This document shows positions 1 through 7,552 of a stretch of DNA of 31,943 nucleotides, in pieces (positions within the stretch are counted from its first letter, which is position 1; the number at the start of each line of letters is the position of its first letter). Under the pieces are notes generated by a model. The model saw nothing but the letters and a program-made list of their open reading frames with translations, searched no databases and was not told where the DNA came from. This DNA comes from CAZRZN01 sp964604565 (lineage in GTDB: Bacteria > Pseudomonadota > Alphaproteobacteria > Rhodobacterales > Rhodobacteraceae). Location of the stretch: assembly GCA_964604565.1 (NCBI GenBank), contig CAZRZN010000020.1, positions 1-31,943 on the forward strand. Reading direction: 5' to 3'. Both the position numbers and the translations under genes were made by a program.

Positions 1-587
1 CCGAGGCCTACAGCGTCGCGCAGGCCCATGAGCAGATGGACACCAACTATTTCGGCGCCATTCGCACCATGCAGGCCATCCTGCCGGCGATGCGCATGGC
101 CGGCTCCGGATTGATCATCAACACCAGTTCCTTGGCCGGGCGGGTGTCGGTGCCATTCTTTGGCACCTATTGTGCCACGAAACACGCGCTGGAGGCCTAT
201 AGCCAGAGCCTGCGGTACGAGGTGGCGCCCTTCGGCGTTGACGTCGCACTGGTCGAGCCGGGGCCTTTTCCGTCCAATTTGCTGGCGGCGGGACAGCCGC
301 CCGCGCATGACGACATCCTCGCCTCATACGGCAATCTGCGGGACATTCCCACGACGATGGTCGCGGGATTTGCCGACATGCTAGCCAGCGACGCGGCACC
401 GGATCCACAACTCGTTATCGACACATATCTGAAACTTGCCGACGCGGAACCGGGCAAACGGCCCACGCGCACCGTCGTCGGCATCACCTGGGGCGTCGAT
501 GAGTTGAACGCTTTCGCACAGCCACGCCAGGACGCGCTCTTGACGGAGATGCAGCTGGATGCCGTCCTCGGCGGCACTGACGCCTGA
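1..587 (+). CDS. Short-chain dehydrogenase/reductase, 5'-truncated by the window edge
   Basis: An NAD(P)-dependent oxidoreductase of the classical SDR family; substrate unknown. The reading frame is open from base 3, so the gene starts before the window. The visible part begins just ahead of the helix with the MDTNYFGA segment and contains the catalytic serine block (NTSSLAGR) and the Y-x-x-x-K active-site motif (YCATK), followed by the VEPGPF stretch typical of the loop after strand six. The N-terminal cofactor-binding TGxxxGxG motif is outside the window. It ends 63 bases before the cupin gene on the same strand, so the two may be cotranscribed. Family assignment is firm. The physiological substrate cannot be read from the sequence. 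Confidence 0.93.
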   Translation, partial: EAYSVAQAHEQMDTNYFGAIRTMQAILPAMRMAGSGLIINTSSLAGRVSVPFFGTYCATKHALEAYSQSLRYEVAPFGVDVALVEPGPFPSNLLAAGQPPAHDDILASYGNLRDIPTTMVAGFADMLASDAAPDPQLVIDTYLKLADAEPGKRPTRTVVGITWGVDELNAFAQPRQDALLTEMQLDAVLGGTDA

Positions 588-650
588 CCGCCCCTTGCAC
601 CCGCACGCGACCAACACCCGAACGACCCACCCACCGAAAGGACAACGACC

Positions 651-1076
651 ATGATGAATTCCCTGATCGCCGCAACCGCGGCAGCCCTCGCCCTTGGGAC
701 CGCCGCCTTCGCCGAAAACCACGGCCACGCGGAAACCCATGTCGCGCTCGAGAACGTCGAATGGGTCGATGCTCCGCTTCCCGGGGTGCAGATCGCCTTG
801 GCCTGGGGTGACGACGCCACAGGTGCGGCGTGGCTTTTCAAGATGGAGCCCGGCGTCGCGCTGCCGATGCACACGCATACGCATGATTATTGGGGGCTGA
901 CCATACAGGGAACCTGGGTGCATATCGAATCCGACGGCACCGAGGTTGCAACCGGATCGGGCGATTATTCGCTGGTCCGGGGCGGGGTGGCGCATGGCGA
1001 CCGCTGCGACAGCGACATCCCCTGCATCGGTCTGCTCGACTTCACCGGTCCCCGCGATGTTGCGCTTGCCGAATAG
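651..1076 (+). CDS. Secreted cupin-domain protein (DUF4437-like)
   Basis: A 141-residue single-domain cupin carrying a Sec signal peptide (hydrophobic run at residues 4-20, likely cut after AFA at 21), so it probably acts in the periplasm. The cupin metal-site motif is visible as a His cluster (H74, H76, H78) after PGVALPM, and a second-motif His is at H115. Such small cupins bind a metal and may be sensors or enzymes, and no specific reaction can be named. An AAAGGA ribosome binding site lies about 10 bases before the start, and a second ATG directly follows the first. It follows the SDR gene on the same strand and converges with the LysR gene. Confidence 0.85.
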   Translation: MMNSLIAATAAALALGTAAFAENHGHAETHVALENVEWVDAPLPGVQIALAWGDDATGAAWLFKMEPGVALPMHTHTHDYWGLTIQGTWVHIESDGTEVATGSGDYSLVRGGVAHGDRCDSDIPCIGLLDFTGPRDVALAE

Positions 1077-1168
1077 GTCGCCGACACGGACATGTGCCGA
1101 ACGGAGGCTGATCCGGGTCAAGATCGGGCAGGTGCGAGTCCTGTGCCTGTCCGTGCTGAAAAGGCCGG

Positions 1169-2089
1169 TTAGTGCCGTCTCTGTTCTTGCCGCCTCTGCG
1201 GGGTGGCGGACCGCCCTGCCGCCTGCGCCGATGCATGCACCTTGAGGTGCGAAAGAAGGGCCTGAACCTTGGCCGTCCGGTGCAGGTCGACATGGGTGAC
1301 GATCCAGAGCGCGGTGGACCACGCCTCGTCAGGCGGGATGACCTCCACGAGGTCGGGTCGCACGCCGGCGTCGTGTTCGGCGATAAACCCAAGGCCCAGA
1401 CCCTCGCACACGGCGCTGTGCAGCACCTGCGGGTCCGTGGTGCGCAGGGCCAGCGCCTCGGGCACGACATTGGCATTCATCCACTCGGCATAGGGAACCG
1501 TCCGCTGCGCGCAAACCGCGCCAACAAACCGATGGCCGCCGAGGTCCGCAGGATCAGCCTCCCCCCACCGGTCGATGTAGCCCCTGCTGGCATAGAGCCC
1601 GAAGCGCAGGCGGCGAAACAGCGTCACGACGTAGTCTGGCACATCCGGTTTCGCTCCGGCGCGAATCGCCACATGCGCCTCGCCATATTCCAGCCGCGCG
1701 AGCTGTGCCCCCGCGATGAATTCCAGTGCGATCCGCGGATGGGCAAGATGGAAGTCGCGCACAGCCGGCATGACCAGCGGCGCGACGCCAGCCAGCGCCG
1801 TCACGATGAGCGACCCGGAGAGCTGCCCGGCCTTGCCGCGCGCCCGCCCTGCCAGACTTTCGAACATCTCATCTGCCCGCCCGGCGACCTCCAACATGTC
1901 GCGGCCTGCGTCGGTCAGGGCATAGCCGCGCGCATGGCGCTGGAAAAGCGGCCCGCCGAACGCGCCTTCGAGCGTTTCCACGTGCCGATTGACCGTGGCG
2001 CGGTGCACGCCGAGTGCCTCGGCCGCAGCGCTGACCGTGCCAAGGCGCGCGACCATCAGTGCGGTGCGAAGTTCCATCCAGTAATCCAT
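1169..2089 (-). CDS. LysR-family transcriptional regulator
   Basis: A DNA-binding regulator of about 306 residues. The N-terminal winged helix-turn-helix is clear (residues about 5-65, with the VSAAAEALGVHRATVNRHVETLE recognition region split across two helices). It is followed by a periplasmic-binding-protein-like effector domain (about 90-290). The reading frame is open further upstream to base 2284, but the fold starts at the MDYWMELRT segment, so I place the start at 2089; 2077 (MELRT) is the alternative. It is transcribed away from the cytochrome b561 gene, the usual LysR layout for autoregulation plus control of the divergent operon. A dyad lies in the shared region at 2128-2144. The effector is unknown. 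Confidence 0.92.
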   Translation of the reverse strand: MDYWMELRTALMVARLGTVSAAAEALGVHRATVNRHVETLEGAFGGPLFQRHARGYALTDAGRDMLEVAGRADEMFESLAGRARGKAGQLSGSLIVTALAGVAPLVMPAVRDFHLAHPRIALEFIAGAQLARLEYGEAHVAIRAGAKPDVPDYVVTLFRRLRFGLYASRGYIDRWGEADPADLGGHRFVGAVCAQRTVPYAEWMNANVVPEALALRTTDPQVLHSAVCEGLGLGFIAEHDAGVRPDLVEVIPPDEAWSTALWIVTHVDLHRTAKVQALLSHLKVHASAQAAGRSATPQRRQEQRRH

Positions 2090-2127
2090 CGGACTGCATA
2101 GATAGCATCGGGCTTGTGTCGCATCAA

Positions 2128-2144
2128 TGCGCATATCCTGCGCA
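2128..2144. promoter_or_regulatory. Candidate LysR operator dyad
   Basis: Two TGCGCA blocks (2128-2133 and 2139-2144) flank a five-base centre, giving a symmetric 17-base element in the 128-base gap between lysR and the divergent cytochrome b561 gene. Position and symmetry fit a LysR site, though TGCGCA is itself palindromic and also a short word in G+C-rich DNA, so chance occurrence is possible. Confidence 0.35.
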
Positions 2145-2217
2145 ATTGGATGTCTGGTGCGCGTCATTGAGCAACCGCAGACTGCAAGACGACCGGAGTC
2201 GCCGAGAGGGCCTGACC

Positions 2218-2751
2218 ATGCAAAGATATCATCCCCTTCTCGTCGCGCTGCACTGGCTGATGGCGCCGATGATCCTTGTCGCACTCGCCGCCGGAGGTCT
2301 TTTCCTTGCCAACATGCCGCCCGACAGCCCGGACAAGGTCACGGGCCTCGGTGGGCACATGATCTTTGGCATGGCGATCGGCGTGCTTCTTGTCTTGCGC
2401 ATCGTCACGCGCACCGGCAGCGCGCATCCACCCCATGCAAAGACCGGAAACGAAATCCTTGACCGGATCGGGCGCTGGACGCATTGGGGCTACTACGCGC
2501 TGATCGGGGGCATGGTGCTGACCGGGCTTGCAACGGCATTCGGCGCGGGCCTCTTTCCCATCGTTTACGGCGACGCGGCCAAGACATTGCCACCAGAACT
2601 GTCCGACCTGCCGCGGCGCGCGGCCCACGGGATCATCGCGACTCTTCTGTTGGTGCCGATCGTCCTGCACATCGCGGCGGCGATCTATCACCAGATCGTC
2701 CTCAAGGACGGCCTCATGCGACGGATGTGGTTCGGCAAACGCTCCGCTTGA
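2218..2751 (+). CDS. Cytochrome b561 family membrane protein
   Basis: A 177-residue, four-helix di-haem b membrane protein that moves electrons between the quinone pool and a partner, in the YodB/CybB family. Helices are at about residues 10-30, 43-62, 88-110 and 138-160. Candidate axial haem histidines are present in YHPLLVALHW near the N-terminus, in GGHMIFG and in VLHIAAAIYH. The frame is open upstream to 2059, but the protein starts at ATG 2218 behind a GAGAGG ribosome binding site. It heads a set with the FMN reductase 20 bases downstream and the membrane protein beyond, and is divergent from the LysR gene that probably controls it. Confidence 0.9.
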   Translation: MQRYHPLLVALHWLMAPMILVALAAGGLFLANMPPDSPDKVTGLGGHMIFGMAIGVLLVLRIVTRTGSAHPPHAKTGNEILDRIGRWTHWGYYALIGGMVLTGLATAFGAGLFPIVYGDAAKTLPPELSDLPRRAAHGIIATLLLVPIVLHIAAAIYHQIVLKDGLMRRMWFGKRSA

Positions 2752-2771
2752 CCCGTCCAAAGGACACCCCC

Positions 2772-3329
2772 ATGAAAATCCTCGCCTTCGCGGCCAGCAA
2801 CAGCCGAAGATCCATCAATCGCACCCTGATCGACCATGCCGCACTGCGCCTGCGGGACATCGCCCCCGGCGCGGAGATCGAGACACTCGACCTGAACGAC
2901 TACGAGATGCCGATCTATTCGATCGACCGCGAACGCGAAGGCGGCGTTGCCGCCCCGGCGCAAGACTTCTTCGCCCGGATCGGCGCAGCGGATGCGGTTC
3001 TGGTGTCCTTCGCCGAACACAACGGCTTCGTCACGGCGGCCTGGAAAAATGTCTTCGACTGGATGAGCCGGATCGACATGAAGCTCTGGCAAGGCAAGCC
3101 GGTGGCGATGCTGGCCGCCAGCCCGGGTGCGCGCGCGGGCGCCAATGTGCTGGCAAGCCAGCAGATGCTCGCACCGCACTTGGGCGCCAACCTCTGCGGG
3201 ACGCTTGGCATCGGGCGATGGCCGGAGGCATGGGACGCCGATACCGCGCGGCTGACCCGTCCAGAGGATATCGCCGCGCTGGATGCTCTGCTCCGTACCT
3301 TCGCAAGCCCCTCGGCCGCGGAGCCATGA
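2772..3329 (+). CDS. NAD(P)H-dependent FMN reductase
   Basis: A 185-residue flavodoxin-like reductase of the FMN_red family, using NAD(P)H to reduce flavin, quinones or azo-type substrates in the cytoplasm. The N-terminal phosphate-binding loop has the family pattern (AASNSRRSIN), and the EHNG/WKNVFDW segment after strand three matches the flavin and dimer loop. The start has AGGA 8 bases upstream. It lies 20 bases after the b561 gene and 71 bases before the next one, which suggests a small redox operon under the LysR regulator. The natural substrate is not deducible. Confidence 0.88.
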   Translation: MKILAFAASNSRRSINRTLIDHAALRLRDIAPGAEIETLDLNDYEMPIYSIDREREGGVAAPAQDFFARIGAADAVLVSFAEHNGFVTAAWKNVFDWMSRIDMKLWQGKPVAMLAASPGARAGANVLASQQMLAPHLGANLCGTLGIGRWPEAWDADTARLTRPEDIAALDALLRTFASPSAAEP

Positions 3330-3400
3330 CAGGGCCACGACAGGGCCTTGACCGGAGGCTCATCCGCCATTCCCCGACACTGAAACCACAGGAGTTTCGA

Positions 3401-3853
3401 ATGACCAAACCACACACCACCGCCCTCAAGATCGCCGCCCTGCTCTGGGTGATCTGGGGCCTTGTGCACATGCTGGCCGGCGTGCTGACGATCGTCCAGG
3501 CCCCGTCCCGAGGGTTCGCCGCGATTGCCGACGCAGTCGATCCTGCGCTTCTGGTTGCGGAATATCACCCGGCCGTCGGTGGCGTGCTGAACCAGCATGG
3601 TTTCAACCTTCTTTGGATCGGACTTGCCACGCTCGTCGGCGCCGTCTTTATCTGGCGCGGCACCCTGACCGCGATCTGGGTAACGGCAATGGTCGGGGGT
3701 CTTGCGGATGTCGGCTATTTCCTGTTCGTCGACCTGCCGGGCTACGTGAAATTCTTTCCCGGCACGGTCATGACCTTGATCTCTGCCTCGGCCATCGTGC
3801 TCAGCTTCTGGGTCTGGCTTTCGAACCGCAACGCCACCGACGCACCCGACTGA
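3401..3853 (+). CDS. Four-helix membrane protein of unknown function
   Basis: A 150-residue integral membrane protein. Four hydrophobic spans are visible at about residues 9-30, 67-84, 88-110 and 119-141, with a longer soluble stretch between the first and second that contains EYHPAVGG and LNQHG. The start is well placed behind GGAG nine bases upstream. I do not recognise the family. Its position after the FMN reductase on the same strand suggests a shared transcript with the b561 group, and a membrane redox or stress role is only a guess. It ends 213 bases before the TPP riboswitch. Confidence 0.8.
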   Translation: MTKPHTTALKIAALLWVIWGLVHMLAGVLTIVQAPSRGFAAIADAVDPALLVAEYHPAVGGVLNQHGFNLLWIGLATLVGAVFIWRGTLTAIWVTAMVGGLADVGYFLFVDLPGYVKFFPGTVMTLISASAIVLSFWVWLSNRNATDAPD

Positions 3854-4027
3854 CGCCGGATCGACCAACGGGAAAGATCAACGCCATACCTGCCAGCCAA
3901 AGATCCCGGCCGGGCGTCTCAGTCCGCGCGCGTCGCGTGCCCGGCGCCTAGCCGGCGGTCTGGCGGGGTGTCCCAAGACATGGCCCGCCTCGGACGAAAC
4001 GCGTGTTTTCCACCCGCTACAACATGG

Positions 4028-4056
4028 TTGCACCGCTTGGGAGCAGCGGTTACGAT
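4028..4056 (+). promoter_or_regulatory. Candidate promoter of the thiamine operon
   Basis: A TTGCAC box (4028-4033) and a TACGAT box (4051-4056) are separated by exactly 17 bases. Transcription would then start near 4063, a few bases before the first riboswitch stem at 4067, which is where an operon with an aptamer leader should start. The spacer holds an inverted repeat ACCGCT/AGCGGT (4032-4037 and 4045-4050). Confidence 0.5.
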
Positions 4057-4066
4057 CCAAAGAACA

Positions 4067-4152
4067 TCCGTTGGGGTGCCCCGTCACGGGGCTGAGAGGC
4101 ATCGCGCCGACCCATCGAACCTGATCCGGGCAATGCCGGCGTAGGGAACGGA
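4067..4152 (+). promoter_or_regulatory. TPP (thi-box) riboswitch aptamer
   Basis: The conserved thi-box elements occur in the right order: GGGGTGCC (4073-4080), the CTGAGA motif (4092-4097), ACCTGATC (4119-4126) and GGCGTAGGGAA (4138-4148). Stem P1 is closed by TCCGTT (4067-4072) pairing with AACGGA (4147-4152). It lies 73 bases upstream of thiD and binds thiamine diphosphate to repress the operon. No oligo-U terminator follows, and the downstream pairing points to control at translation. Confidence 0.96.
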
Positions 4153-4193
4153 GAGTCGTCAAAACGGGCACCTGCCTGTTCGTCCAACCGTCA

Positions 4194-4219
4194 CCTCCGT
4201 CGCATCCCGCAAACGGAGG
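4194..4219 (+). promoter_or_regulatory. Sequestrator hairpin hiding the thiD ribosome binding site
   Basis: CCTCCGT (4194-4200) is a perfect complement of ACGGAGG (4213-4219), which contains the thiD Shine-Dalgarno sequence; the loop is 12 bases. The same CTCCGT can instead pair with ACGGAG at 4148-4153, in the 3' strand of riboswitch stem P1, so the two pairings exclude each other. TPP binding would stabilise P1, free the anti-SD segment and close off thiD translation. Confidence 0.7.
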
Positions 4220-4224
4220 AAGAC

Positions 4225-5028
4225 ATGGCAGCGATCGCAAAGCTTCTGATCATCGCCGGATCCGACAGCGGCGGAGGCGCGGGCCTTCAGGCGGATATCA
4301 AGACCGCCTCGGCGTTTGGGGTCTACGGGGCCACCGCGATCACGGCAGTCACGGCCCAGAACACGGTCGGCGTGCAGGCGGTGCACGCGCTCTCGCCCGA
4401 CATGGTGGCCGCGCAAATCGCCGCCGTGCTGGATGATATCGCGATTGACGCGGTCAAGATCGGCATGCTGGGCACTGTCGGAATCGTCGAGGCAACCGCC
4501 GAAGCGCTTCGGGCCTTCACCGGGCCAATCGTGCTGGACCCGGTCATGGTGGCACAGTCAGGCGACCCGCTGCTCGACGACGCGGCCATCGCCGCGATGA
4601 AAGACCACTTGTTGCCCCGCGCCACGCTCCTGACCCCCAACCTGCCAGAGGCGGGCCGGCTGCTCGACCGGGGCACGGCCACCACGCCCGAAGAGATGCA
4701 GGCGCAGGGCAAGGGGCTGCTGGCGCTCGGCCCCGGGGCGGTATTGATGAAGGGGGGCCACGCCGAGGGCGAGACCTGCCGCGACGTGCTGGTGACCGGC
4801 GCCGGTACGCGCATCATCGAGGCGCCTCGTCTGCCGACGCGCAACACGCATGGCACGGGCTGTTCGCTCGCCTCCGCCATCGCGTCCGAAATGGCCAAGG
4901 GCGCAACGCCCGAAGCAGCCGTTCGGCGGGCCCATTCGTGGCTGCATGCGGCCATCGCGGCAGCGGACCGGCTGGACGTCGGACAGGGCCACGGGCCGGT
5001 CCACCATTTCCATGAGATCTGGACATGA
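4225..5028 (+). CDS. thiD: Hydroxymethylpyrimidine/phosphomethylpyrimidine kinase
   Basis: ThiD phosphorylates HMP and then HMP-P to give HMP-PP, the pyrimidine partner for thiamine phosphate synthesis. The 267-residue length is normal. Visible are the ribokinase-fold N-terminal substrate loop (GSDSGGGAG, residues 12-20), LDPVMVAQSGDPLL, the LTPNLPEA segment, and the C-terminal anion-hole motif GTGC (210-213) that ends in the catalytic-site Cys. An AACGGAGGAAG ribosome binding site precedes ATG 4225. It is the first gene after the TPP riboswitch, and its stop overlaps the thiO start in ATGA. Being first in a translationally coupled string, repression here could lower the whole operon. Confidence 0.96.
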   Translation: MAAIAKLLIIAGSDSGGGAGLQADIKTASAFGVYGATAITAVTAQNTVGVQAVHALSPDMVAAQIAAVLDDIAIDAVKIGMLGTVGIVEATAEALRAFTGPIVLDPVMVAQSGDPLLDDAAIAAMKDHLLPRATLLTPNLPEAGRLLDRGTATTPEEMQAQGKGLLALGPGAVLMKGGHAEGETCRDVLVTGAGTRIIEAPRLPTRNTHGTGCSLASAIASEMAKGATPEAAVRRAHSWLHAAIAAADRLDVGQGHGPVHHFHEIWT

Positions 5029-5993
5029 ACCCGGAGGTCACGATCCTCGGCGCGGGCGTGGCAGGCCTGTGCGTCGCGCGGGAATTGGCCGGGCGCGGCG
5101 CGGCGGTGCGGATCCTCGATCCGGAGGGCGGGCCGGGTCCCGGCGGCTGTTCGTGGTGGGCCGGCGGCATGCTTGCGCCCCTGTGCGAGGGCGAAACCGC
5201 CGAAGAACCCGTGACGCGGCTCGGCGCCGAAGCCGCCGATTGGTGGCGCAGGGCCGGGGCCGAGGTGACAGGCGCGGGCACCCTCGTGGTGGCGCTGGGC
5301 CGCGACCGGGGCGAATTGGACCGTTTCGCCCGGCGGACGATAGGGCACCGCAGACTGGCGGCCGGGGACCTCGCCGCGCTGGAGCCCGCGCTGGCCAGTC
5401 GGTTCCCCGGCGCGCTTCACATGGTTGACGAGGCACATATCGACCCGCGCAAGGCGCTCGAAACCCTGCGGCACGGGTTGTCCCAGCAAGGGATCGACAT
5501 CGAAACCGAGGGCGCGGCACAAGGCACGGTGATCGACTGCCGGGGCCTTGCCGCCCGCGGCAGGCTGCCCGACCTGCGCGGCGTCCGGGGTGAGATGGCG
5601 GTGCTGCACGCGCCCGATATCGCGCTGCGCCACACGGTGCGGCTGCTGCATCCGCGCCACCCCCTTTACCTCGTGCCGCGGGGTGCGGGGATCTATATGC
5701 TGGGCGCCACGCAGATCGAAAGCGACGGTCGCGGCCCCCCGACCCTGCGATCGTTGGCGGAACTGCTGAACGCGGCCTATGCCCTGCATCCCGCCTTTGC
5801 CGAAGCAGAGGTGCTGGAGATCGGCGCCGATGCGCGCCCGGCCTTTCCCGACAACCTGCCGCGGATCGTCCGAGAGGGCGACCGCATCCATGTCAACGGC
5901 CTGTTCCGGCACGGCTTTTTGCTGGCGCCCGCGCTTGCGCGGATGACGGCGGCGCTGGTGCTGGACGGCGTGGAACCGGAGTTGATGCAATGA
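5025..5993 (+). CDS. thiO: FAD-dependent glycine oxidase
   Basis: ThiO oxidises glycine to the imine (dehydroglycine) needed for thiazole synthesis, the aerobic alternative to tyrosine lyase ThiH. The N-terminal FAD dinucleotide fold is clear (GAGVAG, residues 9-14, followed by an acidic strand end at ILD). The WWAGGMLAP segment and the C-terminal GLFRHGFLLAPA block are typical of the DAO/ThiO family. The 322-residue length is somewhat shorter than average for the family but complete. It overlaps thiD and thiS by four bases on each side and precedes thiS and thiG, which use its product. Presence of ThiO fits an aerobic organism. Confidence 0.93.
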   Translation: MNPEVTILGAGVAGLCVARELAGRGAAVRILDPEGGPGPGGCSWWAGGMLAPLCEGETAEEPVTRLGAEAADWWRRAGAEVTGAGTLVVALGRDRGELDRFARRTIGHRRLAAGDLAALEPALASRFPGALHMVDEAHIDPRKALETLRHGLSQQGIDIETEGAAQGTVIDCRGLAARGRLPDLRGVRGEMAVLHAPDIALRHTVRLLHPRHPLYLVPRGAGIYMLGATQIESDGRGPPTLRSLAELLNAAYALHPAFAEAEVLEIGADARPAFPDNLPRIVREGDRIHVNGLFRHGFLLAPALARMTAALVLDGVEPELMQ

Positions 5994-6187
5994 AGATCAC
6001 GGTAAACGGCACGCCCGCCGATATTGCGGCGACCGATCTGGGCGCGGCGCTGGAGGAACTCGGCTACGGCAAGGCCCGGGTGGCCACGGCGGTGAACGAG
6101 ACCTTTGTGCCGGCGGCGGCGCGGGCTGCGCAGGCACTGTCCGAGGGGGACCGCCTCGAAATCCTCGCCCCGAAGCAGGGAGGCTGA
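5990..6187 (+). CDS. thiS: Sulfur carrier protein ThiS
   Basis: A 65-residue ubiquitin-like sulfur carrier. The C-terminus ends in Gly-Gly, which ThiF adenylates and which then becomes the thiocarboxylate that donates sulfur to the thiazole ring on ThiG. The beta-grasp pattern is visible, including VAVNETFVP-like and GDRLEILAPKQGG segments. The ATG overlaps the thiO stop in ATGA, and the stop is one base before the thiG start. Confidence 0.96.
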   Translation: MKITVNGTPADIAATDLGAALEELGYGKARVATAVNETFVPAAARAAQALSEGDRLEILAPKQGG

Positions 6188-6188
6188 G

Positions 6189-6959
6189 ATGACGGCTTTT
6201 TACGGGACGGAAATCGCCTCACCGCTGATGCTGGGCACCGCGCAATATCCCTCGCCTGCCGTGCTGGCAGAAGCCTTTCGCCGCTCTGGCGCCGGGGTCG
6301 CCACGGTGTCGCTGCGCCGTGAGGCCGCGGGGGGCGGCGGCGCGGGGTTCTGGGACCTGATCCGGGGCCTCGGTATTCCGGTGCTGCCCAACACGGCGGG
6401 CTGCCATTCGGTGCGTGAGGCCGTGACAACGGCGCATATGGCGCGGGAAATCTTCGGCACCGACTGGATCAAGCTTGAGGTCATCGGTCATGAGGACACG
6501 TTGCAACCCGACCCTTTCGGACTGGTCGAGGCCGCGCGCATCCTGTGCAATGACGGCTTCCGGGTCTTTCCCTACACGACCGAGGACGGGATCCTCGGCG
6601 GTCGTCTGCTGGAGGCCGGCTGCGAGGTGCTGATGCCCTGGGGTGCACCGATCGGCACGGGGCTGGGCCTGAACAACGTCTACGGCCTGCGCACGCTGCG
6701 CGCCCAGTTCCCCGATGTGCCGATGGTGATCGACGCGGGCCTTGGCCGACCGAGCCATGCGGCGCAGGCCATGGAGATGGGGTTTGACGCGGTCCTGCTG
6801 AACACGGCAGTGGCCCGTGCCGGCGACCCTGCCGCGATGGCCGAGGGGTTTGCCCGCGCGCTGGAGGCCGGACGGCTGGCCCATTCCGCCGATCCGATGG
6901 AGCCGCGCGACATGGCCGCCCCCTCGACCCCGATGCTGGGACTGGCGGTGCTGGAATGA
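6189..6959 (+). CDS. thiG: Thiazole synthase
   Basis: ThiG joins DXP, dehydroglycine and ThiS-thiocarboxylate to make the thiazole phosphate. The 256-residue length is typical. The Schiff-base lysine is visible in DWIKLEVIG (K95), followed by the phosphate-binding ends of the TIM barrel (PWGAPIGTG, DAGLGRPSHA, LLNTAVA). An open frame extends upstream to 6105, but that part overlaps thiS and is not ThiG-like; ATG 6189 has AGGCTGAG just upstream and gives the normal N-terminus. The stop overlaps thiE by four bases. Confidence 0.95.
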   Translation: MTAFYGTEIASPLMLGTAQYPSPAVLAEAFRRSGAGVATVSLRREAAGGGGAGFWDLIRGLGIPVLPNTAGCHSVREAVTTAHMAREIFGTDWIKLEVIGHEDTLQPDPFGLVEAARILCNDGFRVFPYTTEDGILGGRLLEAGCEVLMPWGAPIGTGLGLNNVYGLRTLRAQFPDVPMVIDAGLGRPSHAAQAMEMGFDAVLLNTAVARAGDPAAMAEGFARALEAGRLAHSADPMEPRDMAAPSTPMLGLAVLE

Positions 6960-7552
6960 CGCTGGACCGGTTCTATCCCATCTTCGATCATCCCGACTGG
7001 TTGCACCGCGCCCTGCCGCTGGGTGTCAAGCTGGTGCAATTGCGGGTGAAGGACCGGCCAGAGGCCGAGCTGCGCGGAATGATCGAACGCGCACGGGATC
7101 TGTGCTGCGCTGTGGGCGCAGTTCTGGTTGTCAACGATCATTGGCGATTGGCTGCGGATCTGGGCTGCGACTGGGTGCATCTGGGGCAGGAGGATCTGGA
7201 CAGCGCGGACCTTGGTGCGATCCGGGCCGCCGGCCTGAAAATGGGCATCTCTACCCACGACGAGGCGGAACTGGCGCGTGCGCTGGACTGCGGGCCGGAT
7301 TACGTCGCGCTGGGACCGGTCTGGCCGACCATCCTGAAGCGGATGAAATGGCACGAACAGGGGCTGGAGCGCGTGGCAGACTGGAAACGCCGCATCGGCG
7401 ACCTGCCGCTTGTGGCAATCGGCGGACTGTCCACCGTCCGCGCCCCCCAAGCCTTCGCCGCGGGGGCCGATATCGTCTCGGCGGTGACGGACATCACGCT
7501 GAACGCCGACCCCGAGGCGCGGATACGCGAATGGATCGAGGTGACGCGATGA
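6956..7552 (+). CDS. thiE: Thiamine phosphate synthase
   Basis: ThiE couples HMP-PP with thiazole phosphate to give thiamine phosphate. The 198-residue protein shows the TIM-barrel motifs of the family: KLVQLRVKD for pyrophosphate binding, VNDHWRLA, HLGQEDL, GISTH, the YVALGPVWPTILK segment and VAIGGL near the C-terminus. It overlaps thiG and thiF by four bases on each side. The monophosphate kinase ThiL that completes the cofactor is not in this window. Confidence 0.95.
   Translation: MTLDRFYPIFDHPDWLHRALPLGVKLVQLRVKDRPEAELRGMIERARDLCCAVGAVLVVNDHWRLAADLGCDWVHLGQEDLDSADLGAIRAAGLKMGISTHDEAELARALDCGPDYVALGPVWPTILKRMKWHEQGLERVADWKRRIGDLPLVAIGGLSTVRAPQAFAAGADIVSAVTDITLNADPEARIREWIEVTR

Noticed and set aside
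1085..1155. Inverted repeat CACGGACA/TGTCCGTG between the cupin and lysR stops
   Set aside because: Eight pairs with a loop over 50 bases and no T-run make a poor terminator; it may be chance.
4323..5990. A 555-codon open frame on the minus strand
   Set aside because: It covers thiD and thiO in antisense. Both are clear genes, and the translation has no known motif.
6817..7548. Upstream extension of the thiF frame
   Set aside because: It overlaps thiG and thiE in another frame. The ThiF fold begins at ATG 7549.
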